A stretch of 57,845 nucleotides of DNA from Sandaracinus sp. (GTDB taxonomy: Bacteria > Myxococcota_A > Polyangia > Polyangiales > Houyiibacteriaceae), in contig PABA01000005.1 of the NCBI GenBank assembly GCA_002699025.1, forward strand, positions 1 through 57,845. The letters are read 5' to 3'. Below the pieces are notes generated by a model. It was not told where the DNA came from, did no database searches, and saw nothing but the letters and a program-made list of their open reading frames with translations. The translations under genes were made by a program, and so were the position numbers. Positions 19,888 to 28,520 of the stretch are shown here, in pieces; the first letter of the stretch is position 1, and each line of letters starts with the position of its first letter.

Positions 19888-21875
19888 CACTGAGCCGAGA
19901 AGCTGTAGCGGGCGCCCATGCGCTGGCCGCCGAAGCTCGGGAAGCGGACGCCGCGCACCGTGCGCCGGATGCAGGACTTGAAGGCGCCCGAGCCCTGGCG
20001 GGCGCTCACGCCCATGACCTGGCCGCTGCCGGCGATGGCGATGTCGATCTGGACGTTGCCGAGGCGCCCGCCGCGACGCGACTCGGGCACGACGCAGGCG
20101 TTGAAGATGCGGTTGAGCTGCCGGTTCATGGTGTTCTGCACCTGGGCCGGGCTGAGGCGCCCCTGGCCGCCGGACATGGTCGCGTCGCCGAGCTCGATGG
20201 CGACGTTCATGGCCTGCTCGTAGGAGCCCACGAAGGAGCCGCCCATCACGGTCCGGCGCATGCCCCCGCCGCCACCGCCGCGGCGGCGCCGGGGCGGGTC
20301 CGGGAGGATGCCGGCGGTGCCGCTCAGCTCGATCTCGCCACGCTCGAAGAGGTCCCCGAGGTCGGCCTGGGCGACCTCTTCCTCGCCGCCGGCCTCGCGG
20401 GTGGCGAAGAAGATGACGACGCCCGCGACGAAGACGAGGGCGACGGCCGCCGCGATGGCGATCTTGAACGTGCCCGAGCGCTTCTCGGCGGACTCGGCGC
20501 GGGCGATGGAGGCGACGCGGGCCTCCTCCTCGCGGCGGATGCGCGCCTGGTCGATGAACTCGCCGAACTCCTCCCACTCCTGGATGGGCTTGCGCTCGCC
20601 CGTGTCCATGTTGAGCAGGTCGTGCTCCTCGCGGACGTCGCTCTTGACGATCAGCTCGACGAGCTCGCGGCCGGAGAAGGGGCCGTGGTCGAGGCCGTCC
20701 TTGACGACCATCCAGCGGGGCGCGTCGTTCTCGGTGATCTTCGCGAGCAGCCCGCCGAGGTCGACGGAGGCGGCGGCCACCGGGGCCTTCGGCGCGCCGG
20801 CGGCCGGTCCGCCGCGGAAGTCGTCCTGGAGGCTCACGCGCTGACCGACCTGGGGCTTCGCGCCCGGGGCGGGCGGCGGCTTGGGCGGGCCCTTCGGTGG
20901 CGTGGGGGCCTTCGCCGCAGTCGCCCTCGCCCCGGTCGCTCTCGCCGGCGCCGCGGCGACGGGGGGCGCGGGCTCGTCCACCTCGCCGTCCCCGTCGACG
21001 TCCACGTCGACGTCCAGGTCGAAGTCGGCGGCGGCCTGCACCTCGGGGGCGTCGGCGACGAGCGGCTGGAGCGCCGAGCGCACCTCGTCGGGCGAGGCGT
21101 AGCGGGCGTCCGGGTCTGCGGCGAGGCACTTCAGGAGGACCTGGTCGATCTCCTCGGTCGCGTCCTGATGCGCCTGCGAGGGAGGGATGAAGCCCTCGGC
21201 TGGGGACTTCCCCGTGAGCAGCTGGTAGAGGATCGAGCCGACGCCGAAGATGTCGCTGCGCGGCGTGGGCGGCTGCCCGGCCTTCACCTCGGGGGCGAGG
21301 GAGGCCTGCTCGGCCGGGGTGAGCGCGTCCGGGCCGCGGGTCTCCACCAGGGCCTTGTCGAGGCCGAACTCGGTGACCTTCACGCGGCCCGACTTCGTGA
21401 CCCAGACGGTCTCCGGGCGGAGCGCGCCGTGGCAGGTCTTCTCGTGGGCCGCGGCGAGGGCGCGGCAGACGTGGGCGACGACGTTGTAGGCGCCGCGGAG
21501 CGACATGTGGCGGCCCTCGGCCTCGCGCTTCTCGAGGACCTCGGAGAGGGCGTGACCCTCGACCCACTCGGAGGCGACGAAGGGGCGCCCGCTCGTCCCC
21601 ACGCCGTAGGTCGCCGCGATGTTGCGGTGCGCCAGGCGGGCCGCGATGCGGGCTTCCTCCCGGAGCTTCTTCACGCCGGCCGCGTCGAGCAGATCCCCGC
21701 GCAGGACGCGGAGCACGATGGGCTTCTTGGTCTTCTGATCCTGGGCGCGCAGGACCTCGCCGAGGGCGTCCTCCCGGACCGACTCCTCGACGCGGAAGCG
21801 GCCGCCGACGAGCGCGCCGGGGCCGAGGGGGCCCGAGGACGGGGAGCCCGCCGTTGCCGCTGTGTTCTCGCTCAC
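19887..21875 (-). CDS. Pseudokinase with GYF-like, TM and AgmX/PglI-type tail domains
   Basis: 662-residue protein from GTG 21875. Residues about 25-275 have a Ser/Thr kinase fold, but catalytic residues are replaced: the ATP-binding Lys is Arg56 (IVLRVLRG), HRDLKPEN reads HGALRPET (149-156; Ala151 for the catalytic Asp) and DFG is EFG (169-171). It is probably a catalytically dead, scaffold-type pseudokinase. A Pro/Ala/Asp linker leads to a GYF_2-like domain (386-445, RWMVVKDGLDHGPFSGRELVEL). One TM helix follows (470-491), then a Gly/Arg stretch and an AgmX/PglI C-terminal domain (574-660) with a Cys pair (NAC, SCI). The kinase part should be cytoplasmic and the tail periplasmic. It is coupled to the sctJ-like gene by TGATG. 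Confidence 0.88.
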   Translation of the reverse strand: MSENTAATAGSPSSGPLGPGALVGGRFRVEESVREDALGEVLRAQDQKTKKPIVLRVLRGDLLDAAGVKKLREEARIAARLAHRNIAATYGVGTSGRPFVASEWVEGHALSEVLEKREAEGRHMSLRGAYNVVAHVCRALAAAHEKTCHGALRPETVWVTKSGRVKVTEFGLDKALVETRGPDALTPAEQASLAPEVKAGQPPTPRSDIFGVGSILYQLLTGKSPAEGFIPPSQAHQDATEEIDQVLLKCLAADPDARYASPDEVRSALQPLVADAPEVQAAADFDLDVDVDVDGDGEVDEPAPPVAAAPARATGARATAAKAPTPPKGPPKPPPAPGAKPQVGQRVSLQDDFRGGPAAGAPKAPVAAASVDLGGLLAKITENDAPRWMVVKDGLDHGPFSGRELVELIVKSDVREEHDLLNMDTGERKPIQEWEEFGEFIDQARIRREEEARVASIARAESAEKRSGTFKIAIAAAVALVFVAGVVIFFATREAGGEEEVAQADLGDLFERGEIELSGTAGILPDPPRRRRGGGGGGMRRTVMGGSFVGSYEQAMNVAIELGDATMSGGQGRLSPAQVQNTMNRQLNRIFNACVVPESRRGGRLGNVQIDIAIAGSGQVMGVSARQGSGAFKSCIRRTVRGVRFPSFGGQRMGARYSFSAQ

Positions 21876-22019
21876 GGGGCGGGAGGTTATCGGCCCCTCT
21901 CGGGGGGATCAACGGGAGATGAGCGCGGGACCGGGAGAGCGCGTGAGGGAAGGGCGGTCGGGCCGTTTCCGGCGGGCGGGCCGGGGGCGAGGTCGCGGAT
22001 CGCGTGATAAGCTGGGGAG

Positions 22020-22223
22020 GTGGGCGATCGCAGCAAGACGCGCAGCCAGGTGAAGGACGAGTCGCGCAAGCGCGGCCTCGTCGCCGGGGGTGCCGCCGTC
22101 GCGACGGGCGTGGCCACGGCCACCGTGGGCGTCGTCCCGCTGACCGTCGCCGGCCTCGCGGGCACCGGGTACCTGACGTACCGCTGGTGGAAGCACCGCG
22201 CGAAGAACGGCCTGAAGTTCTGA
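22020..22223 (+). CDS. Small membrane protein, possible glycine-zipper hairpin
   Basis: 67-residue protein with a charged N-terminus, a Gly/Ala/Val-rich hydrophobic stretch (about residues 20-50, ending LAGTGYLTYRWW) and a basic C-terminal tail. The GTG at 22020 follows GGGGAG with almost no spacing, so the in-frame GTG at 22050 is an alternative start. It is divergent from the pseudokinase gene with about 145 bp between starts. No family recognised. Confidence 0.55.
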   Translation: MGDRSKTRSQVKDESRKRGLVAGGAAVATGVATATVGVVPLTVAGLAGTGYLTYRWWKHRAKNGLKF

Positions 22224-22310
22224 CACCCCGAGGGGCGGTCGGGCCGCAGCCCGGGGCTCCTCGCAGGGGCTCGTTCCGTGTCTCTGCTCCAGTAGTCTCC
22301 TGTCTCGCGT

Positions 22311-22358
22311 AGGCTCCTGCGCGAATAGGCTCCTGCGCGAATAGGCTCCTGCGCGACC
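22311..22358. repeat. 16-bp tandem repeat, 3 copies
   Basis: Units of aggctcctgcgcgaat start at 22311, 22327 and 22343, the last ending in cc. They sit in the 295-bp gap before the 5'-nucleotidase gene; the rest of that gap shows nothing recognisable. Confidence 0.88.
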
Positions 22359-22518
22359 GAGGAAGCCTGCCGCCTCGGGCGCGACGCCCGCGCGTCGCGA
22401 CGGAGCGGGCGCGACGTCTCCACCGTCCGAGACCGTCCGAGAGCCGCGACGGGGGCTCCGCGAGGAGTGGACGGCCGCCGACCGGACCGGGGGGCCGCCG
22501 CGTGGTAAGCCGCTCCGC

Positions 22519-23973
22519 GTGGAAATCGACTTCGAGCTCCCCTCGCCCCAGCGGCGCATCTTCTGCAACCGCACGCTGAACCTCCGGTCCATCCGCGCCA
22601 TCGGCTTCGACATGGACTACACGCTCATCCACTACCGGACGGAGGTGTGGGAGCGGCACGCCTACCACCACGCCAAGCAGCGCCTCCTCGAGAAGGGCTG
22701 GCCGGTGGAGCACCTCGAGTTCGACCCGAGCTTCGCCAGCCTCGGCCTCATCCTCGACCTCGAGCTCGGCAACGTCGTGAAGGCCAACCGCTTCGGCTAC
22801 GTGAAGAAAGCCTGCCACGGGACGCGCGACCTCAGCTTCGAGAAGCAGCGCGCCATCTACGCCCGCGAGATCATCGAGCTCGCCGACCCGCGCTGGCGCT
22901 TCATGAACACGCTCTTCGCGCTCTCGGAGGCCTGCCTCTTCGCCCAGTGCGTCGATCTGCTCGACGACGAGAAGCTCGAGGAGCTCGGCCAGCCCATGGC
23001 CTACCGCGACGTCTACGCGGGCGTGCGCAGCGCCATCGACGAGGCGCACATGATGGGCGAGCTCAAGCGCGACATCATGGCGGACCCGGAGCGCTTCGTG
23101 GACCTCGACGAGGAGCTCCCCCTGGCGCTCATGGATCTTCGCGCCGCGGGCAAGAAGGTCCTGCTCATCACGAACAGCGAGTGGTTCTACACGCGCGCCA
23201 TGATGAGCTACGCCTTCGACCGCTTCCTCCCGGGCGACATGACCTGGAAGGAGCTCTTCGACCTCGTGGTCGTCGCTGCGCGCAAGCCGAGCTTCTTCGA
23301 GGGCGACGGCGCGGTCTTCGAGGTCGTCGACGAGGTGCAGGGGACGCTCAAGCCGGTCGTGGGGCCGCTCCAGCCGGGCGGCTTCTACGTGGGCGGCCAC
23401 GCGCGGCTGGTGGAGCAGGTCTTCGACATCGCGGGCCAGCAGGTGCTCTACGTCGGCGACCACATCTTCAGCGACGTGAACCGCAGCAAGAAGATCCTCC
23501 GGTGGCGCACGGCGCTGGTGGTGCGCGAGCTCGAGCAGGACCTCGAGGCGCTCGAGGGCTTCAAGCCGCAGCAGGCCGAGCTCACCCGGATGATGGCCGA
23601 GAAGGAGCGGCTCGAGCACGCCTACTCGCAGGTGCGCCTGCTCATCCAGCGCAAGGAGAAGGGCTACGGGCCGCAGGCGGAGGAGTCGGCCGAGGCGCTC
23701 CGCGAGCGCATGCAGGCGATCCGCGAGGAGGTGCTCGCGCTGGACGCGCGCATTGCGCCGCTGGCGAAGGAGGCGAGCGAGCTCTCGCACCCGCGCTGGG
23801 GCCTGGTGATGCGCGCGGGGAACGACAAGAGCCACCTCGCGCGGCAGGTCGAGAAGAGCGCCGACGTCTACATGGCGCGCGTCTCGAACCTCCTCGCCGA
23901 GACGCCCTTCGTCTACCTGCGCTCGCCGCGCACGAGCCTGCCGCACGATCACGGTCCTTCGGGCGGCGCCTGA
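22519..23973 (+). CDS. HAD-IG family 5'-nucleotidase
   Basis: 484-residue protein of the HAD superfamily related to cytosolic purine 5'-nucleotidase II. Motif I is GFDMDYTLIHY (nucleophile and acid Asp), motif II LLITNS, and motif IV GDHIFSDV with metal-binding Asp residues. The C-terminal third (from about residue 350) is a charged coiled coil (EELEQDLEAL... onward). The GTG at 22519 is the first start giving the full family N-terminus. Substrate is probably IMP or GMP, by family. The next gene is 128 bp downstream on the same strand. Confidence 0.9.
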   Translation: MEIDFELPSPQRRIFCNRTLNLRSIRAIGFDMDYTLIHYRTEVWERHAYHHAKQRLLEKGWPVEHLEFDPSFASLGLILDLELGNVVKANRFGYVKKACHGTRDLSFEKQRAIYAREIIELADPRWRFMNTLFALSEACLFAQCVDLLDDEKLEELGQPMAYRDVYAGVRSAIDEAHMMGELKRDIMADPERFVDLDEELPLALMDLRAAGKKVLLITNSEWFYTRAMMSYAFDRFLPGDMTWKELFDLVVVAARKPSFFEGDGAVFEVVDEVQGTLKPVVGPLQPGGFYVGGHARLVEQVFDIAGQQVLYVGDHIFSDVNRSKKILRWRTALVVRELEQDLEALEGFKPQQAELTRMMAEKERLEHAYSQVRLLIQRKEKGYGPQAEESAEALRERMQAIREEVLALDARIAPLAKEASELSHPRWGLVMRAGNDKSHLARQVEKSADVYMARVSNLLAETPFVYLRSPRTSLPHDHGPSGGA

Positions 23974-24101
23974 GTCCGCTCGGGGCGCCCTCGCGCCGTC
24001 GCTCCCCGGCCCCGCGCCCGTCGGCCTCGCGACCCCGCGCCCCCGGCCCGTTGCCACCGCGCCCCGTTGCCATCGCGCGCCGGTGCGCCATGGTGGGGGG
24101 C

Positions 24102-24647
24102 ATGAGCGACGAGGCGCAGGATCCGGCCGAGGCCGAGCGGGACGCCGCGAAGTGGTCGGCGGTCGAGGAGGGGCTCGAGCTGCTCCAGGAGGGCGACGTC
24201 GACGCGGCGCTCGCCGAGCTGACCCGCGTGGTCGAGGTGGACGCGGAGAACGAGTACGCGCACTTCTTCCTCGGCAACGCCTACTTCGAGCGGGAGGACT
24301 TCCCGCGCGCGCTGAAGTGCTACGTGACGGCGCTCGAGGTGGCGCCGAAGTACATCGGCGCGATGGTCGCGGCGGGGCAGACGCTGCGGCTCCTCGGGGA
24401 CCACGCGCGGGCGCTCCGGATGGGCAAGCAGGTGCTCCGGCTCCGCAAGGACGACGCGGACGCGCTCTACCTGCTGGGCATGGTGCACTTCCAGCGCGGG
24501 GAGCATCCGCAGGCGCGAGGCTTCCTCGAGCGCTTCCTCCAGACGAACCCGGAGATCGAGGTCGCCATGGAGGTCGAGGGGATGCTCCAGATCATCCGCG
24601 GCGAGGCGCAGCCGCTGGAGGAGCCGGAGCCCGAGATCGAGGCCTGA
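24102..24647 (+). CDS. TPR-repeat protein
   Basis: 181-residue soluble protein made of about four tetratricopeptide repeats (for example AHFFLGNAYFEREDFPRAL and ALYLLGMVHFQRGEHPQA) followed by a short acidic tail. The ATG at 24102 has GGGGGG upstream at suitable spacing; ATG 24090 is also in frame. TPR proteins scaffold protein-protein contacts. No partner is evident, though the adjacent convergent gene encodes an AgmX-tail envelope protein. Confidence 0.85.
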   Translation: MSDEAQDPAEAERDAAKWSAVEEGLELLQEGDVDAALAELTRVVEVDAENEYAHFFLGNAYFEREDFPRALKCYVTALEVAPKYIGAMVAAGQTLRLLGDHARALRMGKQVLRLRKDDADALYLLGMVHFQRGEHPQARGFLERFLQTNPEIEVAMEVEGMLQIIRGEAQPLEEPEPEIEA

Positions 24648-24668
24648 GCGCCGCCTGAGAAGGCGCTC
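24646..24668 (+). terminator. Hairpin at end of TPR gene
   Basis: GAGCGCC, nine-base loop, GGCGCTC starts inside the TPR stop codon and forms a perfect 7-bp stem. There is no T-tract, so intrinsic termination is uncertain. Confidence 0.3.
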
Positions 24669-24801
24669 CCGTGTCCGTGCCCGTTCGAGGGAGGACGCGC
24701 TCGGTCGCGGGTGCCGTCTCGCCGAGGCGCGCGCTCGCCGCGGGAAGCGACCGGGCACGGGCGCACGAAGGCGCCCTACGGGCTGCTGCGCGCGCTTCTA
24801 A

Positions 24802-26196
24802 CTAGAGCTGAAACGGGTACACGATCACGAACGTGCTCTGCTGAAAGCGCGGGAAGCGCGCGGTGCGCACGGCGCGAGCGATGCAGCCGCCGTAGGGTTG
24901 GCGCGCGAAGTAGCCGTCCTGCACCACGGCCGTGGTGACGCGACCGGAGGCGCCGCGGACGATGATCCGGACGCGCACGGTCCCGTGCCCCTCGATGCAG
25001 GCCTGGACGGCCGGGCGCACGGCGGCCAGCGCCGCCTGCACCTGCTCGCGGGTCGGAGTGGGGGGCAGGTCCTCGGGCTGGGGCTCGGGCCGCGGCTCGG
25101 GTCGCTCGGGCTCGGGTCGCGCGGGCTGCGGCGGGGTGGTCTCCGGCTCGGGCTCGGGGCGTGGCTCCGCCCGTTCGGCCCGGGGCTCGCGGGGGCGCGC
25201 GGGCTCGGGTCGCCGCTCAGGCCGCTCCGGCTCGGCCCTCTCCGGAGCCGTCGCCTCGGCGGGCGTCTCCGGCTCGGCTTCCAGGGATGGGTCCTCGGGC
25301 TGCGGCTCGGTCGGGCTCGTCTCCGGCTCCGGCTCGACCTGCACGCTCTCCGCCGCCACGGGCCCCTCCGCGGGGCGCTCCGCGTCGCTCTGCCCATGGG
25401 CGGGCGCGACGGCCACGTGCACCGGTTCGAGCTGCATCGGGTCCGGCTCGGCGGCCGCGCTCTGCTGCGTGGTCCACCACCAGCCGCCCGCGCCGGCGGC
25501 CCCGAGGAGCACCAGCGCCACCAGCCAGCGGCCTCCACCGGATGCCTCGGCCTCGGCCTCGGCCTTCCCGGGCGGGCGCGGCGCCTCGATGGAGATGAAG
25601 TCCTCCTCCGGGTCGGCGCCCGGATCGCTCGGCGCCGGGTGCTCCATGTGGAGGATCTTCTCGAAGTCGATGCCGGAGCTCCGGGGCGGTACGTCGGGGG
25701 CCGGGCGCTCCTCCTTCGGCGGGGGCGGCGCCGAGGCCTTGGGCCGGCGCACGGGGAGCGGCGCCGGGGGCGGGCGCTGGGCCCGCCGCGGCACCGGGGG
25801 CAGGGGCGGGGGCGCGTTGGCCACCTCCTCGAGCTCGAGCAGGTCCGCGTCCTCTTCGAGCACCGGCGTGAGGCGGGTGAAGCCCGAGTCCGTCGTCTCC
25901 GCGAGCACGCCCGGGTCCGGCGCCGCCGCGTCCTCGCCGTCGTCGTCCTCGCCGGGGTCGCCCTCGTCGTCCTCGGGCAGCGCGACGCCGGCCACGGGGG
26001 CGGCGGTCTCATCGGCCGCAGCGGGGAGGGCGACACCCGCCACCGGCGCCTCCTCCGCGTCGTCCTCGTCGCCCAGCATCTCGAGCTCGGAGAAGCTCAA
26101 GCGCTCGGCCGAGTCGCGCCCGACGACCTCCTCGTCGTCGTCCTCCGGCACGGGCACGCCCGCCACCCGAGGCAGCTCTTCCTCGTCGTCCCCCAT
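24802..26196 (-). CDS. Acidic/Pro-rich single-pass protein with AgmX/PglI C-terminal domain
   Basis: 464-residue protein. Residues 1-130 are acidic with three copies of a VAGV(P/A)(V/L)P motif; 130-175 are Pro/Arg-rich; one TM helix lies at 223-241 (WLVALVLLGAAGAGGWWW). A Pro/Glu/Arg-rich rod (about 262-377) ends in an AgmX/PglI-type domain (383-464: VRPAVQACIEGHGTVRVRI and GGCIARAVRTARFPRF). The same tail occurs on the pseudokinase at 19887-21875. The layout (cytoplasmic acidic region, TM, rod, small beta domain) resembles TonB/TolA-like periplasm-spanning proteins. AgmX and PglI are named from adventurous gliding in Myxococcus, but a motility role here is only inference. Confidence 0.82.
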   Translation of the reverse strand: MGDDEEELPRVAGVPVPEDDDEEVVGRDSAERLSFSELEMLGDEDDAEEAPVAGVALPAAADETAAPVAGVALPEDDEGDPGEDDDGEDAAAPDPGVLAETTDSGFTRLTPVLEEDADLLELEEVANAPPPLPPVPRRAQRPPPAPLPVRRPKASAPPPPKEERPAPDVPPRSSGIDFEKILHMEHPAPSDPGADPEEDFISIEAPRPPGKAEAEAEASGGGRWLVALVLLGAAGAGGWWWTTQQSAAAEPDPMQLEPVHVAVAPAHGQSDAERPAEGPVAAESVQVEPEPETSPTEPQPEDPSLEAEPETPAEATAPERAEPERPERRPEPARPREPRAERAEPRPEPEPETTPPQPARPEPERPEPRPEPQPEDLPPTPTREQVQAALAAVRPAVQACIEGHGTVRVRIIVRGASGRVTTAVVQDGYFARQPYGGCIARAVRTARFPRFQQSTFVIVYPFQL

Positions 26197-26280
26197 CGAA
26201 ATCCGGCCTCTCGCTCCCTCGGCTTCCGTTCCCGCGCTCCCGCACGCCTCCGCGCGCTCGCGCCCCTCCCAGCAGCCGAG

Positions 26281-27063
26281 ATGCGACAAATGGTTGCCCA
26301 TTTCGCGCCCCTTCACCAAGTTCGTGCGGTGCGCGACTCCGCCCCGGCCCCCGCCCATCGCACCGAAGCCGTCGAGATCTTCGGCGGCGACGGGCCCGTC
26401 GTCCTCACCTGCGAGCACGCCACCGAGCGGCTCCCGGCGCCCTGGCGCTGGCCCGAGGCCGACCAGCGCCTCGTCGGCACGCACTGGGCCTACGACCTCG
26501 GCGCCGCGGACCTGACCTACGACCTCCAGCGGCGCCTGAGCTGCGCCGCGGTGCTCTCGCGCTTCTCCCGCCTGCTCGTCGACCCGAACCGCCCCGAGGG
26601 CGCGGAGACGCTCTTCCGCGACGTCGCCGACGGCGAGCCCGTGCGCTTCAACCTCGACCTCGACGCCGAGGAGCGCGAGCGGCGCCTCGCCGGCTACTAC
26701 CGCCCCTACCACGCCGCCGCCGACGAGGTGGTCGAGGCCTCCTCGGCGCCCATCGTCTTCTCCGTGCACACGTTCACGCCGGTCTACGAGGGCACCAAGC
26801 GGTGGATGGAGATCGGCGTGCTCTACGACACGCACGAGGCCATCAGCCTCGAGCTCGGGCGCGCGCTCCGCGACGCCGGCTTCCACGTCGCCTACAACGA
26901 GCCCTGGTCCGGCAAGGAGGGGCTCATCTACAGCGTCGACCGTCACGCGCGGAGCCACGGGCGCGAGCCCATCGAGATCGAGGTGCGCCAGGACCTCGCC
27001 GTGCAGGCCGAGTTCCGCTGGCGGCTCGTCGACGCCATCGCCGGTTGGCTCCGGGAGCGCTGA
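26281..27063 (+). CDS. N-formylglutamate amidohydrolase family protein
   Basis: 260-residue protein of the FGase family. Motifs are VVLTCEHATERLP near the N-terminus (zinc-region Glu/His), GTHWAYDLGAADL, SRLLVDPNRP and SVHTFTPVY. Starts at ATG 26281 or 26290, or a GTG near 26324, cannot be separated by ribosome sites. Homologues hydrolyse N-formylglutamate in histidine degradation, but no hut gene is nearby and the family also contains broader deacylases, so the substrate is uncertain. It is divergent from the AgmX-tail gene with an 84-bp gap. Confidence 0.85.
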   Translation: MRQMVAHFAPLHQVRAVRDSAPAPAHRTEAVEIFGGDGPVVLTCEHATERLPAPWRWPEADQRLVGTHWAYDLGAADLTYDLQRRLSCAAVLSRFSRLLVDPNRPEGAETLFRDVADGEPVRFNLDLDAEERERRLAGYYRPYHAAADEVVEASSAPIVFSVHTFTPVYEGTKRWMEIGVLYDTHEAISLELGRALRDAGFHVAYNEPWSGKEGLIYSVDRHARSHGREPIEIEVRQDLAVQAEFRWRLVDAIAGWLRER

Positions 27064-27174
27064 GCCGACCGCGGCGGCCGCTCGGCGGAGCGCCGTCCGC
27101 GCGCCAGGTGAAGCCGGCGCCGAACGCGGGCGCGTCGCTCGTGGACGGGGCCTCGCGACGCGGCTCCGGGCGGC

Positions 27175-27230
27175 GCTCGCCGGGCGGTGCTCGCCGGGCG
27201 GTGCTCGCCGGGCGGTGCTCGCCGGGCGTG
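27175..27230. repeat. 14-bp tandem repeat, 4 copies
   Basis: Units of gctcgccgggcggt start at 27175, 27189, 27203 and 27217. They lie in the 275-bp gap before the aldolase gene, which otherwise shows nothing recognisable. Confidence 0.88.
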
Positions 27231-27338
27231 GCTGCGGACAGAGGTCGCGGGTGGGGTCTGCGCGCACCGCTCCCTGGCGCCGATTCCGACACTCGGTGTA
27301 AGAATCTTCCCGGCCTGCCTGAGCTATGCTCCGCGCCG

Positions 27339-28520
27339 ATGCCGAGCTACGCGACCTACCGCGAGGCCGTCCGGGGGCGCCGCCTGCCGCTCGCCTTCTG
27401 CGACCTCGACCTGCTCGAGCGCAACCTCGACGCGCTCGCGCGCCGCGCCCGCGGCAACCCGATCCGCGTGGCCTCGAAGAGTGTCCGCTGCGTCGAGGTC
27501 CTCCGCCGGACGCTCGCCCACGAGGGCTTCGCCGGGGTCATGGCCTACACGGCCGCCGAGGCCGCCCACCTCGCGGACCACGGCTTCGACGACCTCCTGG
27601 TCGCCTACCCGACGGTGGAGCCGAGCGAGATCCGCCAGGCGCTCGAGCACGTCGCGGCCGGCAAGACGATCACCCTCATGGTCGACGACGCCGAGCAGGT
27701 GCGCCGGCTCTCGGCCCTCGCCGCCGAGCGCGACGTCGAGCTCCCCCTCTGCCTCGACGTCGACATGGCCCTCCCGCTCCCCGGGCTCTTCTTCGGCGTC
27801 CGCCGGAGCCCCATCCGCACGGCGGCCCAGGCGCGCCGCCTCGGGCAGGCCATCCACGCCGCCTCGCACGTCCGCCTCGAGGGCGTGATGGGCTACGAGG
27901 CGCAGATCGCGGGCCTCCCAGACGGCACGCCGAACCGGGCCTTCAACCTCTTCGTGCGCCAGCTGAAGAAGCGCTCCATCCGCGACCTCCGCCGGCGCCG
28001 CGGCGCCGTGGTGGACGCGCTGCGCGCCGACGGGCACGCGCTCCGCTTCGTGAACGGCGGCGGCACGGGGAGCCTCGAGAGCACGGCCGGCGACCCGAGC
28101 GTGACCGAGTCGACGGCCGGCTCGGGGCTCTACGCCCCGGGCCTCTTCGACGAGTTCGCGGGCTTCAAGCACCTCCCGGCGGCGGGCTTCGCCGTACCGG
28201 TCGTGCGGCGGCCGGGGCCGGGCTACGTGGCCTGCCACGGGGGCGGCTACGTCGCCTCGGGCGGCGCCGGCAAGGACAAGCTGCCGAAGCCCTACCTGCC
28301 CGCGGGCCTCGCGCTCCTCGACCAGGAGGGGGCCGGCGAGGTGCAGACGCCGCTGAAGGTCGAGGGGCCCATCACGCCGGCGATCGGCGACCCGGTCTTC
28401 TTCCGGCACGCGAAGGCCGGCGAGCTCTGCGAGCGCTTCGAGACGCTCCTGCTCCTGCGCGGCGGCGCGGTCGTGGGCGAGGCGCCGACCTACCGGGGCG
28501 AGGGGAAGTGCTTCCTATGA
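27339..28520 (+). CDS. Amino acid deaminase/aldolase (D-threonine aldolase-like, PLP)
   Basis: 393-residue fold-type III PLP enzyme. The N-terminal alanine-racemase-like barrel has the PLP lysine in RVASKSVRC and the phosphate-region motif GVMGYEAQIAG; FVNGGGTGSL is the second PLP-phosphate loop. The C-terminal part resembles the D-serine dehydratase-like domain, ending with GDPVFFRHAKAGE, which includes metal-binding His/Cys candidates. Relatives act on D-threonine or D-serine. The stop overlaps the ATG of the Maf gene (ATGA). Confidence 0.85.
   Translation: MPSYATYREAVRGRRLPLAFCDLDLLERNLDALARRARGNPIRVASKSVRCVEVLRRTLAHEGFAGVMAYTAAEAAHLADHGFDDLLVAYPTVEPSEIRQALEHVAAGKTITLMVDDAEQVRRLSALAAERDVELPLCLDVDMALPLPGLFFGVRRSPIRTAAQARRLGQAIHAASHVRLEGVMGYEAQIAGLPDGTPNRAFNLFVRQLKKRSIRDLRRRRGAVVDALRADGHALRFVNGGGTGSLESTAGDPSVTESTAGSGLYAPGLFDEFAGFKHLPAAGFAVPVVRRPGPGYVACHGGGYVASGGAGKDKLPKPYLPAGLALLDQEGAGEVQTPLKVEGPITPAIGDPVFFRHAKAGELCERFETLLLLRGGAVVGEAPTYRGEGKCFL

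Noticed and set aside
22224-22518. Small gene or structured RNA in the repeat-rich gap
   Set aside because: Only the 16-bp repeat and composition-driven open frames are visible.
19120-24057. Very long minus-strand reading frame across several genes
   Set aside because: Its upstream part is antisense to the 5'-nucleotidase gene and overlaps the pseudokinase gene in another frame; only the last 255 codons (sctJ-like) are real. Such long antisense frames are expected at this GC content.
26281-27063. Part of a histidine degradation operon
   Set aside because: No hutH, hutU or hutI gene is nearby; the FGase family is wider than the Hut enzyme.
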